The position numbers and the translations under genes were made by a program. A stretch of DNA of 64,000 nt from Boesenbergia rotunda (taxonomy: Eukaryota > Streptophyta > Magnoliopsida > Zingiberales > Zingiberaceae). The stretch spans positions 135,743-199,742 of the forward strand of contig JAGFNQ010000860.1 of the NCBI GenBank assembly GCA_024364735.1, given 5' to 3'. How positions within the stretch are numbered: the first letter of the stretch is position 1; each line of letters begins with the position of its first letter. Shown one piece after another: positions 51,684 to 63,518 of this stretch. The notes under the pieces are model-generated. The model searched no databases, was not told the DNA's origin, and saw nothing but the letters and a program-made list of their open reading frames with translations.

Positions 51684-53200
51684 GACTATAGAGGAAGCCC
51701 TACCTGATCCTGATTGGATCATAGCTATACAAGAAGAGTTAGCCCAATTTGAAAGGAACCAAGTCTGGGAATTTGTACCTAAACCTGAGGGCGAATCCGT
51801 CATTGACACTAAGTGGGTCTTTAGGAACAAGTTAAATGATCAAGGAGAAATAGTCAGAAATAAAGCCTGCTTAGTAGCGAAAGGATTCAGTCAAGTAGAA
51901 GGGTTAGATTATGACGAAACCTATGCCCTGGTTGCCAGACTTGAGTCCATTAGAATGTTATTGGCCTTTGCATCCCATAAAGGATTTAAACTATACCAAA
52001 TGGATGTAAAGTCATCCTTTCTAAATGGATTCATTAAGGAAGAAGTCTATGTAGGACAATCCCTGGTTTTGTAGACTTAGAAAGACCTGACCATGTGTAC
52101 AAACTTACTAAAGCACTTTATGGACTAAAACAAGCACCTAGGGCCTGGTATGAACGCTTATCAACCTACTTAATTTCTAAAGAATTTAAACAAGGACAAA
52201 TTGACTCAACCCTATTTATTAAAACCTTAGGAAAAGAAATCTTTATTGCCCAAAACTACGTCGATGACATAATCTTTGGGTCCACCAACTCTAATTTTTT
52301 AAAAGAATTCGTGAAAATAATGGAAAACGAGTTTGAAATGAGCCTAGTTGGTGAGCTCAACTTTTTCCTAAGGTTACAAATTAAACAAACTAGGGATGGA
52401 AACTATGTCCATCAATTTAAATATGCTAAAGAGTTAATAAAGAAATTTAAAATGAATAACTCTAAAAGCATAAGTAGCCCCATGACCACAAATGCAAAAA
52501 TAGATAGTGACCCTAATGGTAAACCAGTAGACCTTAAACTCTATAGAAATATGATTGGGAGTCTACTGTACCTTACAGCTAGCAGACCTGATATTCTTTT
52601 TGCCGTAGGAATGTGTGCTAGATACCAAACCTGTGCTAAGGAAACGCACTTAGCAGCCCTAAAAAGAATTCTAAGATATGTTAAGGGCACCTTAAATGTA
52701 GGGATTTGGTATCCTAGGACCTCAACCTTTGACTTGTAGGATACTCGGACTCTGACTACGCTGGTTGTAAATTAGATAGAAAGAGCACAAGTGGAAGCTT
52801 CCAACTGTTAGGAAATAGTCTAGTAAGTTGGTGCAGCAGAAAACAACACTGTGTAGCTCTATCCACAACTGAAGCTGAGTATGTTGCCTTAGGAAAGTGT
52901 GTAGCACAACTTTTATAGATGATGCACACTCTTAAGGACTTCCAGCTCAACTACACCCAAACTCAAGTCTTTATTGACAATATAAGCTCAATTAATCTAA
53001 CTAAGAACCCAATCCAATATTCCAGAACTAAACACATAGAAGTTAAACACCACTTTGTAAGAGACCACGTAGCCAGGGGTGAGATAGTCCTTAAACATGT
53101 AGATTCTAAATCTAACTTAGCTGACATATTCACCAAACCTCTATCTGAATCTGAGTTCAGTTCACTAAGAAGGCAGTTAGGATTATGCTTAGTAGAATAG
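51684..53200 (+). pseudogene. pol: pol of A3, RT and RNase H part
   Basis: Resumes with KTIEEALPDPDW. RT motifs QVWEFVPKPEG, YQMDVKSSFLNG and YVDDIIFGSTN are kept. Breaks: a one-base deletion near 52055-52060 (QSLVL then stop), a one-base deletion near 52738 (before GYSDSDYAGC), and TAG at 52916-52918 for Trp in RNase H (LLWMMHTL in A2). It ends with the conserved ADIFTKPL and GLCLVE at 53200. Confidence 0.9.
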
Positions 53201-54470
53201 GATTACTCTTGATTTTCTTACTGCTTTACTTGATTTTTAAAATCAGTTTTTAAAATATTTTAAAACTGCTTTACTTAATTTCAAAATCAGCTGTTAATTA
53301 GTTTGAAAAATCTTTTTAGCATTTTTCGACTTAGTTTTCTTTTTAAAAACTACCCCTTCAAAATTAGGGCTTTTTCGCAAATGGACTTAGCCTAGGCCCT
53401 AACCCTAGAAATGCATGCACCTATAAATCTAGAATCCAACATCTCACAAGCACCTTAGGGTACTTTTGATTGATAACCTAGAAAGGGTTGAGATGCTTAG
53501 GTCTTTGCCTTAATTCAAGATGCTTTAAGTCAGTGCATCTGCAGTAATTGGGGCACTAAATACAACCTAAATAGAAATCAAGTTAAGTGTCAAGTTTAGA
53601 AAATCTAACTTGAACAGAACACTTAACTCGACTAACCCTAGCGAAAACTACTGTTTATAACAGTTAGTAAGTAGCTAATTGGGTTAGACAGGACCCTACA
53701 GAGATAATTGTAATTGCTTTGGTTCAGTTTGGTCTTGAATTGGTTCAGTACAGCACATTATGAAATTTATTTATCTTTTTCCTGCTATATTGCTTTGTTT
53801 TTGATATATGACAAAGGGGGAGAGATAGAAAAGGAGAGAAGCTTTAAATTTATTTTCAAAATTTAAAATTTCAAAACTTTATCCTTTCTTCAAAAGTACT
53901 AAGTTTTTCAAAAATCCTTTTAAGTACTTGAACTTAAGCTGTTTTTAAAAATCTTTTTAAGTACTTGAACTTAAGCTGTTTTCAAAAATCTTTTTAAGTA
54001 CTTAAACTTAAGCTGCTTTCAAAAATTCTTTTTAAGTACTCAAACTTTAGCCGCTTTCAAATCTTTTTAAGTACTCAAACTTAAGCTGCTTTCAAATCTT
54101 TCTAAAGTACTTAAAACTTAAGCAGTTGTAAATTTTACTAAGTACTTATCTTAAACTTAAGCTATGGTTCTAAGAACTTAAAACTTCAGAAGATGTTTCT
54201 TTTCTACTGACTTGAAATTTTTTAAGTGTAAATCTTCAAAAGTGCACAACCAATTTTTTGAAAATATGTTTCTAAAACTTCCTTTGAAAATTGTTCTAAG
54301 TGTTTAAAAAATTAATTCCATCTTTAGACTTAGAAATTTTTAACCCCATAAACTTTTGAAAAACCTAGGGGGAGATTCCTTCCAGGGGGAGGAAACTAAA
54401 CTTTTATATCATCTGCTCTAATTAACTTAACTTTTTGAACCGGGTTGCCATAAATCAAAAAGGGAGAGAT
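53201..54470 (+). other. 3' non-coding region and purine tracts of A3
   Basis: No gene. Tandem AAGTACTTGAACTTAAGC-type units (53905-54130), purine tracts near 53814-53825, 54365-54372, 54383-54392 and the primary one at 54457-54470 (AAAAAGGGAGAGAT). Confidence 0.8.
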
Positions 54471-55902
54471 TGTTGGTGCAGACAGCACCTAAGTCGAACC
54501 TGTGTTTTGATAATGGCAAAAGGGTTCAAAAGTTAAGATGTTATGTTTATCTAACATGCTCATTAAGTGTGCAGGATACAAAGCCCTAGCGAAGGAATGC
54601 TAGGCACCTGGCGAAAGACTGCCAGGATACAAAGCCCTAGCGAAGGAATGCTAGGCACCTGGCGAAGGAATGCCAGGATACAAAGCCCTAGCGAAGGACT
54701 GCTAGGCACCAGGCGAAGGATTGCTTGGAATCGAAGACCTGGCGAAGGACTGCTAGGCACCAGGCGAAGGACTGCTTGGTACTGAAGACCTGGCGAAGGA
54801 CTGCTTGGTACTGAAGACCTGGCGAAGGATAGCTAGGCACCTGGCGAAGGACTACTGGGCAAAAGTCCAACCGGAGGAGCCGGTTGGCATCAGGTAAATT
54901 CTCCTGAGAGGAGTAGGTGAGGACGCGTTCCCCGTTGAGGGAATAGTAGGCGTCGGTTCGACCTAGGGCTCCATTTTGGAGACCCAATGTCAGAACCAAG
55001 ACAGCTAAGGCTGTATAAACCTAATATTCAATTGCTTTGTGTTGTTTGGGCCTAACCTTGGATGCAGGACCGAAGGAATGTGTTTCTGCAGCTCAGAACG
55101 CCCCAAAGGAGAGGGGCAAGTAGTTGGGCAGGGCGCCCCCAGAGTCTCGGGCGCCCCCAAGGTCAAGGCAAAACAAGTGAAGCAAAGAAATCGCTTCGGA
55201 AGCTCTCTGGGGGGGTGCCCCCATGCTCCCGGGCGCCCCCGTGCTCCCGGGCGCCCCGGATGCTCAGGGCGCCCCGGGCTCAAGCTAACGAAGTGGATAA
55301 AACATATCCAGCCAAGAAGCCAGCGGATCGAGTCAACCCGGGCGCCCCCAGCGTCCCGGGTGCCCCCACAGTCAACTCTCAACCCTATTCGAGTGGGATA
55401 AGGGCTGACCGAGAGTTGCTCGGATCGGGTGACACGTGGGGAGGGGGGGGCGCCCCCAATGTTCAGGGCGCCCCGGGAGGCTATAGAAAGCCCCTCGACC
55501 CCAAGGCTTCATGAATCACTTCTTCAAACGCCAACACGCTCTTCTACGCACGCGCTTTGCTCTAGAAATCTCCCAACTCGAGATACAAGCGTCGATGACG
55601 TCGCTCTGCTCCGAGATATATTCCACACCGGACGTCGGTAACGAAGAGCTGTCCTTTTAAGTTTACTGTACTACTGTAACATTTTTCTGTAAACCTTTTT
55701 GCGCACATATAGAATTGCCTGTAGTAAACGGTTAACGACTGTGGGCCTTGGAGTAGGAGCCGACCGCGACTCCGAACCAAGTAAAATCTTGGTGTTTGTG
55801 TGTTGTTTAGATTTAATTTTTTCCGCTGCGTATTCTCTTTTTCAATCCGAAACGACTTACGATATTCACCCCCCTCCTCTATCGTTTTCTCTCGATCCAA
55901 CA
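54471..55902 (+). repeat. 3' LTR of A3
   Basis: 1432 bp; longer than the 5' LTR through extra hairpin and GGGCGCCC units. Hairpin array 54595-54859; palindromes 55129-55476; end CCAACA before CAACC. Confidence 0.9.
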
Positions 55903-55907
55903 CAACC

Positions 55908-56176
55908 TTGATTAGTTGGTCTTTGTTCATGCCGCATTGTAAGGTCACCACCGCCTTCGCGTCGGCTTCACTCTTCCGGGTTTGTTCAGCCGACCAACGC
56001 CACGATTCTAATTCTTTGCCTTCATCATCCTTTGGAGGGGTAAAACCCTCCTTCACAGTGAACCAAGTGTTGATATCCATCTTTAGATAGTACTCCATCT
56101 TCGATCTCCAATATTGAAAATCTGCTCCATCGAAGAAGGGTGGTTGGGTAGTACTAAAACCATCTCTCAACGCCCT
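55908..56176 (-). pseudogene. gag: S3 gag, N-terminus with lost start codon
   Basis: Reads LRDGFSTTQPPFFDGADFQYWRSKMEYYLKM to QCGMNKDQLIKV, then meets A3. Where B1 has ATG GCC, S3 has AGG GCG (AGG on the minus strand at 56176-56174), so the initiator is gone. No other in-frame ATG precedes it after the primer site. Confidence 0.8.
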
Positions 56177-56220
56177 TGTTGTTGACTCTTGGTTGTTAAT
56201 CCGCTTATACAGAGCCCCAT

Positions 56221-56232
56221 GCTCTGATACCA
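56221..56232 (-). other. Primer-binding site of S3 (initiator tRNA-Met)
   Basis: The minus strand reads TGGTATCAGAGC two bases inside the LTR. Confidence 0.9.
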
Positions 56233-57236
56233 ATTGTTCGAACTTGGATGGCTAGAGAGGGGGGGGGGTGAATGTAATCAGACACCGAAACTTAGCACTT
56301 TTTAAGTTTTCTGCACTTATACGTTCAGTAGCGCAGCGGAAGCAATAAAAACAGAGTATACAGAGTTTAAAACCTAAGCTAAGAACAACCACCAAATGCT
56401 AACAAAGAGGATTTACAAGGTTCGGGGATAACTTGCCCCTACTCCTTGGCGTGCCCGTAAGGTGGGCGATCCCTTGATCGTCGGCAGATCAAGCCCCAGA
56501 AAATCCGGATAGTAAGCAACCTCCTTCTCGGTGGAGTAACCTCTCCACAGCGTTTCAACAGAGTTAAGATTTAAGCACAATGAAACACAAGAAGGATCTT
56601 ACAGAGCACTTAAGACAGCAAGAATCCAAGCAAACTTCTCCAAAGCTCCACCCAGCGTAGATCTCATGCAAGAACTCTCTTCTTCGTGTCTTCTCGCTGA
56701 TGGACTCAAGCTCCTTGTTTCTTCTTCCAAGTGCCCAAGTAACAGACGGTTGCTCAAGAACCATAGTAGAGTAATCGCAAGTGTAGAGCAAACCTTTCGA
56801 TGATGGAGAACTGATAGCGCAGCAAGAACTCTAGCAAGAAGTTTGTTCAACAAAAACTACCCAGCTCTTCTCCGCTACTCAGCTTAAGTCTCTCCACTGA
56901 TCGCCAAGTCATCTCACTGCAGCCTCCAGCTGCTCACCTGCAACCACCAGCCTAACACTGAGCTCTCCTGGACTCCCTGAGCTTCCCTCAGCCTAGCCCC
57001 AGTCAGTAGCACCAGCAACCATTGCAACCTGAGATGGCAAATGGATAAACCTGCTCCAAGGAAAGACCTCCGTTGACTCTTCTTGAGTGTTTGAATCCAT
57101 CCCTATCACCTGCACACTTAATTAGAGCATTAGCACAGCAAATCAATAGTGAATCAAGTATCAGAGATTAAGCGCAGAGAAATCAGATGTGTTCAGACGC
57201 GATCGGAGCGTCTGACAGTGCATTTTGAATTAAAGT

Positions 57237-57790
57237 GATCGGTCACTGGACCGATCCAGGGCTCGTGGATCGGTCACCGGACCGATCCACCGCTTTGCTG
57301 GGACTCCCAGCTTTCGCGGCCACATGAGCCTGATCGGTCACCAGACCGATCAGGAAGCTCCTTGACTGATCAGGCTACAGCCTAATCGGTTATAAGAAGG
57401 AGTCTGCGACACTTGATTGTTCACCAGAACGGTCTGAACAGTGTTCCAGATCGGTCACCAGACCGATCAGGAGCAGATCAGTAAGGTTCCCAAAACCTAC
57501 TAGATGCTCCCTGATCGATCACCGGACCAATCAGGAGCAGAGCAGCAGGGGAACTCAACTCACTGTGTGCTCCCTGATCGATCACCAGACCGATCAGGAG
57601 TCGAGCAGTGAGTGAACTACACACTCCTTGATTGGTCACCAGACCGATCAGGAGCCAAGCAGTAGGTTCCAGCCTCACTGTATGCTCCCTGATCGGTCAC
57701 CAGACCGATCAGTCGTCGCTGGATCGGTCACCAGACCGATCCACGAGGGAACACCATGCCAACTTCCCTGATCGGTCACCAGATCGATCC
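57237..57790. repeat. GATCGGTC palindrome array in S3 LTR
   Basis: About ten units, centre mostly ACCA or ACTG/ACCG, the same eight-base arms as B1. Some arms have changed to GATCGATC or GATTGGTC. Confidence 0.85.
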
Positions 57791-57856
57791 AGGGAAGGTC
57801 AAATCTCCTCTAAGTCACGAGAACAAGCCTCCGGCCCATCTCTGACTCGTGTCATG

Positions 57857-58230
57857 CCCAGCTTCACTCACTGGGACTTCAACCTAGCCCTCCAAGCTAG
57901 GACATGGCTTCACTCACCAGGGTTTCAGTCACCCGACTTCACTCACCGGGACCCGGCTTCACTCACCGGGATTTCATCCAACCTAGCCCTTCAAGCTAGG
58001 ACCTGACCCTCCAAGCCAGGATTTTTTCCACACCTAACCCTCCAGGTTTGGACACTTTCAACACCTAGCCCTCCAAGCTAGGACTTTTCACACCTAAACC
58101 TCCAGGTTAGGACTTTTCAACACCTAGCCCTCCAAGTTAGGACTTTTCACACCTAACCCTCCAGGTTAGGACTTTTCCACACCTAGCCCTCCAGGCTAGG
58201 ACTTTTCCACACCTAACCCTCTAGGTTAGG
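57857..58230 (-). repeat. Hairpin array in S3 LTR
   Basis: About twelve units with paired arm changes as listed for the LTR; the plus strand shows loops CCTCCAA/CCTCCAG and CTTCACTCA. Confidence 0.85.
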
Positions 58231-58798
58231 ATTTTCCCACAAGGTATGCCTAGTCCACGACCAGGACTTAATCCCAATCATCATATCATCCTAAACTAAA
58301 ATCAGTGTCAACACCAAAACAACAATCAGGGTCAGACTGCATCAACAGTCCGGAGTGACCAAGTGTTTTGATGTTTGGGCAAAAGGTTTAAGTTGGGTTT
58401 ACCCTTGTGTTCTTATATGTGTATGTTGAGTGTGTATGTTGTTCAGGTACACATATTGACTTGACTGGACGGCCTCGGTACGGTGAAGGGTGGCATGGAG
58501 ACAAGCTGGAGGCTTGTGTGCACCCGAGGGACCTTGGAGAGCAGGGACGATGAGCTGATGGGCGCGGACTTCGAGGCATGTGTGAAGGATGACATGGAGG
58601 CAAGCTGGAGGCTTGCGTGCATCCGAGGGACGGGAGCCGAAGATGAAGAGGGCGCGAAGGCAATAGTCAAGGTTGCGGATGAGGAGTCAGTCGAGTCGTG
58701 AGGGTACGAGTGTTGTGTGATTGTACTCGGGAAATCCTAGGGTTTGAATGCGGAGTGGAATGTACTCAGGAAGGGTAACCTAACGTGGGTAAGTAGAC

Positions 58799-58983
58799 CA
58801 GTCGACTGGCCTAGGGGCAGTCGACTGATGGAATTCACAGAAGGATACTGGCCGGGGACCAGTCGACTGCTCTGGGAGCAGTCGGCTAGTAGGTGGCTGG
58901 TGAGTTGGCTGAGAATTCGAACGTTGGGGTGCAACGGTCGAATTTCAGTGGCACCAGTCGACTGCCTTGGGAGCAGTCGACTG
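58799..58983. repeat. CAGTCGACTG array in D LTR
   Basis: Exact copies at 58799, 58818, 58860, 58955 and 58974, and a variant at 58879. They are arranged in pairs so that each pair is itself an inverted repeat around CTTGGGA-like centres. Confidence 0.88.
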
Positions 58984-59008
58984 GCGGCGAGGGTTTCAGC
59001 CCGAGTCC

Positions 59009-59016
59009 TATTTAAA
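59009..59016 (+). promoter_or_regulatory. TATA-like box of D LTR
   Basis: TATTTAAA 25 bp after the last palindrome. Confidence 0.45.
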
Positions 59017-59102
59017 GAGGACTTCGTGGTGGCTGAGATTCTTGACGAATCTTGTCTTGGTTAAAGGCAAGATAGTAGTCTTTATGCTCAGGTCTTCTAA
59101 AG

Positions 59103-61697
59103 GTGTTGTGGTGAGGTTTCTCCACCCACAAGGAGCGACGAGAGCTAGCCGGACTGTAAGGCAACTAATTACATCAAGCAATTGGAAACCTAAGCAATCA
59201 AGGGCCTTAGCTATCTTTTGGGAAAACAATGCTAATTTTAATTGCAAATCAAATATTAAGCAAAAGAATTAAACGAGGTTGAAATTTTTCGGTTGATACT
59301 AATGCCGAAGTTTATCTTGATACAAAGTGGAGTAAATTGGAACAAAATTGATACACAAGGTAGGTTTATGTGCCAAACTAAACTAATGCAGAATTATAGG
59401 TTAAAATGAAGCTACTGGTGTGAAGTAAAGGAGTATGAAACAAACAAACTAAGTTCAGATTTAAGAAGCAATTGAATGAACCAAAACTCAACTCAAATGA
59501 ACAACATTTCAAACTTGATTAATGAGCAGGAATTGAAAATGTAGGCATGCAGAGGAAAAGAAACTGCAGTAATTCAGTAAAAGAATTGCAGAAATGTAGG
59601 ACAATTCAAGCATATTAAAAACTACAAACAAACAAGTAAGAATAAGTGCTCGAATTGGCTGCAAGAATGATTCATAAAACTGCAGAAAAGACTCTAACTA
59701 ATTCAGAAACAACTAATTGAAACTATGAATTCAGAAATGCAGAGATGAGTGAAGAGGGACAGCAGCAATTCGAATTCGGAAACAACAATTACAAGCTGAT
59801 TTTGAGTTCACTACTCTAAATTCAGAGAACTTAAGCAATTCTGAAGTTTTCTTGACACGAATGCAAAACTATCAGCTGAAATTATTTGCAATAAAACTGA
59901 TACACAATGAAGAAAATTTAAATGCAAAACTAGATTGAGCAGAATCGCAGAAATGGCTGATACTCAACTGAATCTTGAAACAGAAATTGAAAGAAGGTGC
60001 TAAGTAAATGAAGAAAGCTACTATGGAACTATAGAAGGAACTCTAAGACTTAAGGGATACGACATGCAGAACCCTAGCAAAGTAAACTGATACACAAGCA
60101 GTTTAGTCAAAAGAAGATAAGCAATTCAGAAATTCTACAAAGTTTGATTCAAGCTAAACTGAGTAAAATTGCTCACTGCCAATAGACCTAACTACTTAAA
60201 ATGTTGAATTGTGAGTTAACTATTGCGAAAACAAATCAAGAAAATGAAATCTCTGATACAAAGTTCAGAAACAACAATGTAAATGCAGAAAACAGAGTTG
60301 ATACTCAATTGCCACTTGATACGCAAGCAACAAATAGAAAATTCACTGGAATTGGATACAATTGATCACTGAACTAGTTCACTAACTCATCTACTTTCAA
60401 AATGGAATCTAATTTGAGCTGGAAAAAAATTCAGAAAACAAAGAACTGAGCAACTGATACAAAGACAGTAACAGAATTGAAATTACAACAACGAAATTAC
60501 ATCTAAAACACAAAGAAATGCACTTAAACTAAGACTCGACCAATCCTTGATTCAAAACCACCTTGTTCGTCACGCAAGGGCAAGCCAAGAACCCCTTAAA
60601 CTCGCAAATCAGTGGAAGAATGACTCAAACTTTAGATCTGCTCCCACATTGCACCAAACTGGAATGATCCAATCGATTTCCACGATCTCGCGATTCCAAG
60701 GGTGGATGATGATTTGATGCTGATCAAAGAATACCAGAGGACCCTCCAGTAAGCTTCAATTGCAGAAATTGGCACGCGATCGTGATTGAATCGATCAAAT
60801 TGCAGAAATTGCTGAAACCCTCACGCAACTCTGCTCCAAGGCACTTCTGAGCTTAAATCTCCGCTGAAACCCTCTTCCAAAGATTCAGATCTTGCTTCAG
60901 GATCGAGATCGAGTTGGCCACGCCTCTGATGGAAGAAATTTGGAAGAAAACCATGAAGAAATGAAGAAGAACGAGAAGAAGAACGAGGAAGAACTCAGCT
61001 GAAGAATGAGGTCGCGACATCAGATCTGAACAGGGCTTCGGTTTAAGTAGTTAATGAAGCGGACGGCTGAGATTGATTGCGCTTCATCCAACAGTGGATC
61101 GTTGTCCGATTTGATTCAAATTTTCCAGATCTTGATCAGAGGTCAAGATCATCCTCGTGGTAGCTCAGATCTGCCAGATTCTTCAACGGATGATCCAGAT
61201 CACCTTGATCTTTGTATGGATGGTTTAGAACACTCCGATCATGATCCAACGGCTAGATGATCTCTGATTTAGCTGAAACTCTCAGATCTTGATCTGATCA
61301 CTTGATTAGCCTTAATCCCAGCTCGGATTGATCAAAAGTTCTCAGATGGTCTAGATCTAACCGTTCTCTCATCGGACGGTCCAAATTAGTTGACGCTTGA
61401 TTCCTTGGATCTAATCCACTTTTAACTCAACTTTGACCCATCATTACCTAGGTCCCTGATCATTTGAAGCCTTCAAAAGTAGATCAAAAATTTAGTGACA
61501 AAACAACCCAAATATAACAAGATTTACATTTAGGTCCAAAAAGGGTATAAATTCTAAAACCTAGGCAAATCCACAATTACACAAGTAAAATATGGGTCAA
61601 ACACAGATTTAAACATATAAAATGATCAACAAAATGACAATTATCAGTGTTGTGGTGAGGTTTCTCCACCCACAAGGAGCGACGAGAGCTAGCCGGA
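59103..61697. repeat. 51-bp direct repeat flanking the Athila LTR fragment
   Basis: 59103-59153 and 61647-61697 are identical over 51 bases (GTGTTGTGG... to ...CTAGCCGGA). This is far longer than the 5-bp duplication of LTR integration. Confidence 0.92.
59154..61646 (-). mobile_element. Athila-like LTR fragment
   Basis: About 2.5 kb aligning with the LTR at 1840-4166 in the same orientation. It keeps the LTR 5' end (61646) but lacks about 0.25 kb at the other end and any interior. It is diverged, with a degraded TATA region near 61040. YTGATAC words recur throughout. No gene. Confidence 0.75.
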
Positions 61698-61901
61698 GGT
61701 TATTCGGGGAGTGATCCACCGACGAATTCTTGGATTAGTCACCCGTCCGGGGTGGATACCAAGTAAATCGGTTTGTTAGCATTGTTCTCTATTGGTTAGT
61801 TTATTTTTATTGTATTTTCGCTTGCGCAACTAACCTTGTAGGAATAAAGAACCGAAGATTCGCTATTCACCCCCTCTAGCTTACGGAATCGATCCAACAA
61901 T

Positions 61902-61913
61902 TGGTATCAGAGC
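61902..61913 (+). other. Primer-binding site of D (initiator tRNA-Met)
   Basis: TGGTATCAGAGC two bases after the LTR end. Confidence 0.9.
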
Positions 61914-61953
61914 GAAGGACCGCTCTCGATTGGACTAACCGGCGAGGGAGCAC

Positions 61954-63518
61954 ATGCTAGAGGAAGAAGAACATGGGAGAAAAATTTGGGGACGACATCT
62001 ACACTCTCCGGTCTACAACCATGAAGATTTCGGGTATTGGAAGTCACGGATGGAGACGTGGTTCGGAATTGAGTGGGACCTTCGGATTGCGCTTGAAGAG
62101 CCCTTTGAGATTCCAAAGGATAAGCACGGGAAAAGGCTTAGACCTAGATATTGGAATCAAGAACAAGAAAATCAATCCAAGGCGAATAAAAAGGTAATTG
62201 ATATATTGCTTAACGTTTTGCCCACTAATGTGTTAAATGGTGTAAGGGAATATCAAAATGCACATGATCTATGGAGAAAGATAGGAGAATTCCATAAAAA
62301 CCTACACGAGATCAATTAGTGGAAGAGGTCGAGGAAGTGAACTCAATAGCCCAAGAAGAGGAGAAAAAGGAAGAAGAATTATCTACCTCCTCAAGTGAAA
62401 TTGAAGAAGAGAGTGAGAGGTCCTCCACCTCATCCAGAGAAGAAGAAGAAGAAGTATCAATTTCAAGAATTGAGGGGGAGGAGAGATTCATTTCTATACC
62501 GGAGCAAGAAAAAGCTCCAACCTCCACCAAAGCCAAGACCAAGGACCATATCACATGCTTTGGATGCAACAAAAAGGGGCACTACAAGGACAAGTGCTCG
62601 AAAGGTAAGAGGAGGTACTCTCTAAATCCGGGTCCATTCAATTTAAATCTAACATGAATTATAGGATTGGAGAAGCCCAAGAGAAGAGAAAGAAAATCCG
62701 TTGCTTCACATGTGGAGAGCTAGGGTACTTTCACACCAAGTGTCCAAGAAAAGGAGAGCTAAAGAAATTGGGACACTTGAGGAGATGGGAGAAAGAAGAA
62801 AGGAGGAAGAGAAGCTCACTACAAGGAGGGACTACAAGGATAAGGGAGGTAATTCCTAACCCTAAGTTAAAATTCAATTCAAATTCAAGTTCCTCTTTGC
62901 ATATTAAAAATAGAATTAATTATCCATGCATGCATGCTAAATTTAATGAAAATTGTTTGCTTGTGCATAACCATGATTTTAGATACAATAATAAGGCTAG
63001 GGTTAAGGAAAAGCATGCATCATGTTAGATCTAGAACCTTAAGACCCAAGGATCATGACATTAATCCCAAGAAGGGAAGGAATGTGCCTAGAAAAGTGGA
63101 TGGGTCTAGAAATATCCAAAGTGGACACATGGACACTAAGGTTAAACGTTTAGAAAGGGAAAATTAAGCCTTGAGGGCAAGACTTGATACATTGAAAGAG
63201 ACCCTAGAAAGATTCAAGGTTGGATCTAAGGGTCTAGCTATGGTGTTGGGTAGTTTAAAACCCAACTATGATAGATCGGAATTGGGCTACCGGTCTAAGA
63301 CCTTCAAGGCAAAAAAAAAAGAAATATGCTGGGAAGGCATATGATCATGGCAAAAAGGAGAAGTCAAAGGATGGCAAGGGGGTGCCATCCAAAGGAAAAG
63401 AAAATGACTTAACCAAAGACAAGGTGTCTAAGGTTAAGAGGGTTCATTTTGAAGGCCAAGGATCACCGGTGGCACACCAGTGTGGCCTAGTATGGATTGA
63501 GTCACCTAGGGAGGTGGC
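61954..63518 (+). pseudogene. gag: gag of D, broken
   Basis: The capsid N-terminus (61954-62319, DFGYWKSRMETWFGIEWDL, AHDLWRKIGEFHKNL) stops at a TAG, then jumps to an acidic Ser/Glu linker (62319-62657), missing about 100 or more capsid residues found in B1. Knuckle 1 CFGCNKKGHYKDKC (about 62560-62600) and knuckle 2 CFTCGELGYFHTKC (about 62703-62745) lie in frames that meet at an ATGA overlap (62654). A TAA near 63166 and an A-run near 63310 precede the conserved coiled-coil tail (LKETLERFKVGSKGL, SELGYRSKTF). It has several breaks and cannot be one product as it stands. Confidence 0.75.

Larger units (their letters stand above)
38613..55902 (+). mobile_element. Family-A copia element A3, full length but dead
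   Basis: 5' LTR 38613-39990, primer site, gag 40220-41872, spacer, pol (42582-44146 and 51684-53200), 3' region with purine tracts, 3' LTR 54471-55902. Target duplication CAACC. Antisense to its host S3. Gag has six stops; pol has two frameshifts and a stop. Element C sits in pol with target duplication CCTAA. Gene order, spacer and LTR plan equal those of A2. Confidence 0.92.
10309..58347 (-). mobile_element. Old copia element S3 (B'-type), shredded by nested insertions
   Basis: On the minus strand it runs 5' LTR (58347-56235), Met-type primer site, gag (56176 to 55908 and 38612 to 37259), protease/integrase (37262 to 34303), reverse transcriptase/RNase H (34264 to 12829, in pieces) and an accessory ORF (11545 to 10489). 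Each interruption is bounded by a 5-bp target duplication, so coding continuity is exact across A3, the solo LTR, B1 and the gypsy LTR. No 3' LTR of its own type is found: at about 10309 it meets the truncated S2 element, so its 3' end was lost by deletion or recombination. It has a mutated gag start, a TGA in RNase H and other damage. Confidence 0.8.
56235..58347 (-). repeat. 5' LTR of S3 (B'-type)
   Basis: 2113 bp, TGTTCGAAC...CATCAACA on the plus strand. In sense: hairpin array 58230-57857 (loops CTGGAGG/TTGGAGG and TGAGTGAAG; arms CCTAGC/GCTAGG, CCTAAC/GTTAGG, CCCGG/CCGGG, CCCAG/CTGGG), palindrome array GATCGGTC-n4-GACCGATC 57790-57237, transcribed part with the GGGGATAACTTGCCCC stem, and C-run near 56262. 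It is diverged from B1 LTRs but of the same plan. Confidence 0.85.
58348..61899 (+). repeat. LTR of D, split by an Athila LTR fragment
   Basis: LTR parts 58348-59153 and 61698-61899. It has two 100-bp related units with hairpins CAAGC-TGGAG-GCTTG (near 58503 and 58601), a CAGTCGACTG array (58799-58983), TATTTAAA (59009-59016), and near its end ATTCACCCCCTCTA and ATCCAACA. The order hairpins, palindromes, TATA is the same as in families A and C. Confidence 0.75.
58348..63518 (+). mobile_element. Copia element D, 5' part
   Basis: LTR 58348-61899 (interrupted and missing its first bases where S3 abuts), primer site, and a broken gag to 63518, where a B-type LTR inserted. Pol is not visible in the window. 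The two-knuckle gag and LTR sequence differ from families A to C. Confidence 0.75.

Noticed and set aside
58388..58701. Small ORFs on both strands of the D LTR
   Set aside because: They follow two 100-bp repeat units in the LTR and show no known domain.
61054..61260. 68-codon ORF in the Athila LTR fragment
   Set aside because: It is absent as a frame in the homologous LTR at 1840-4166.
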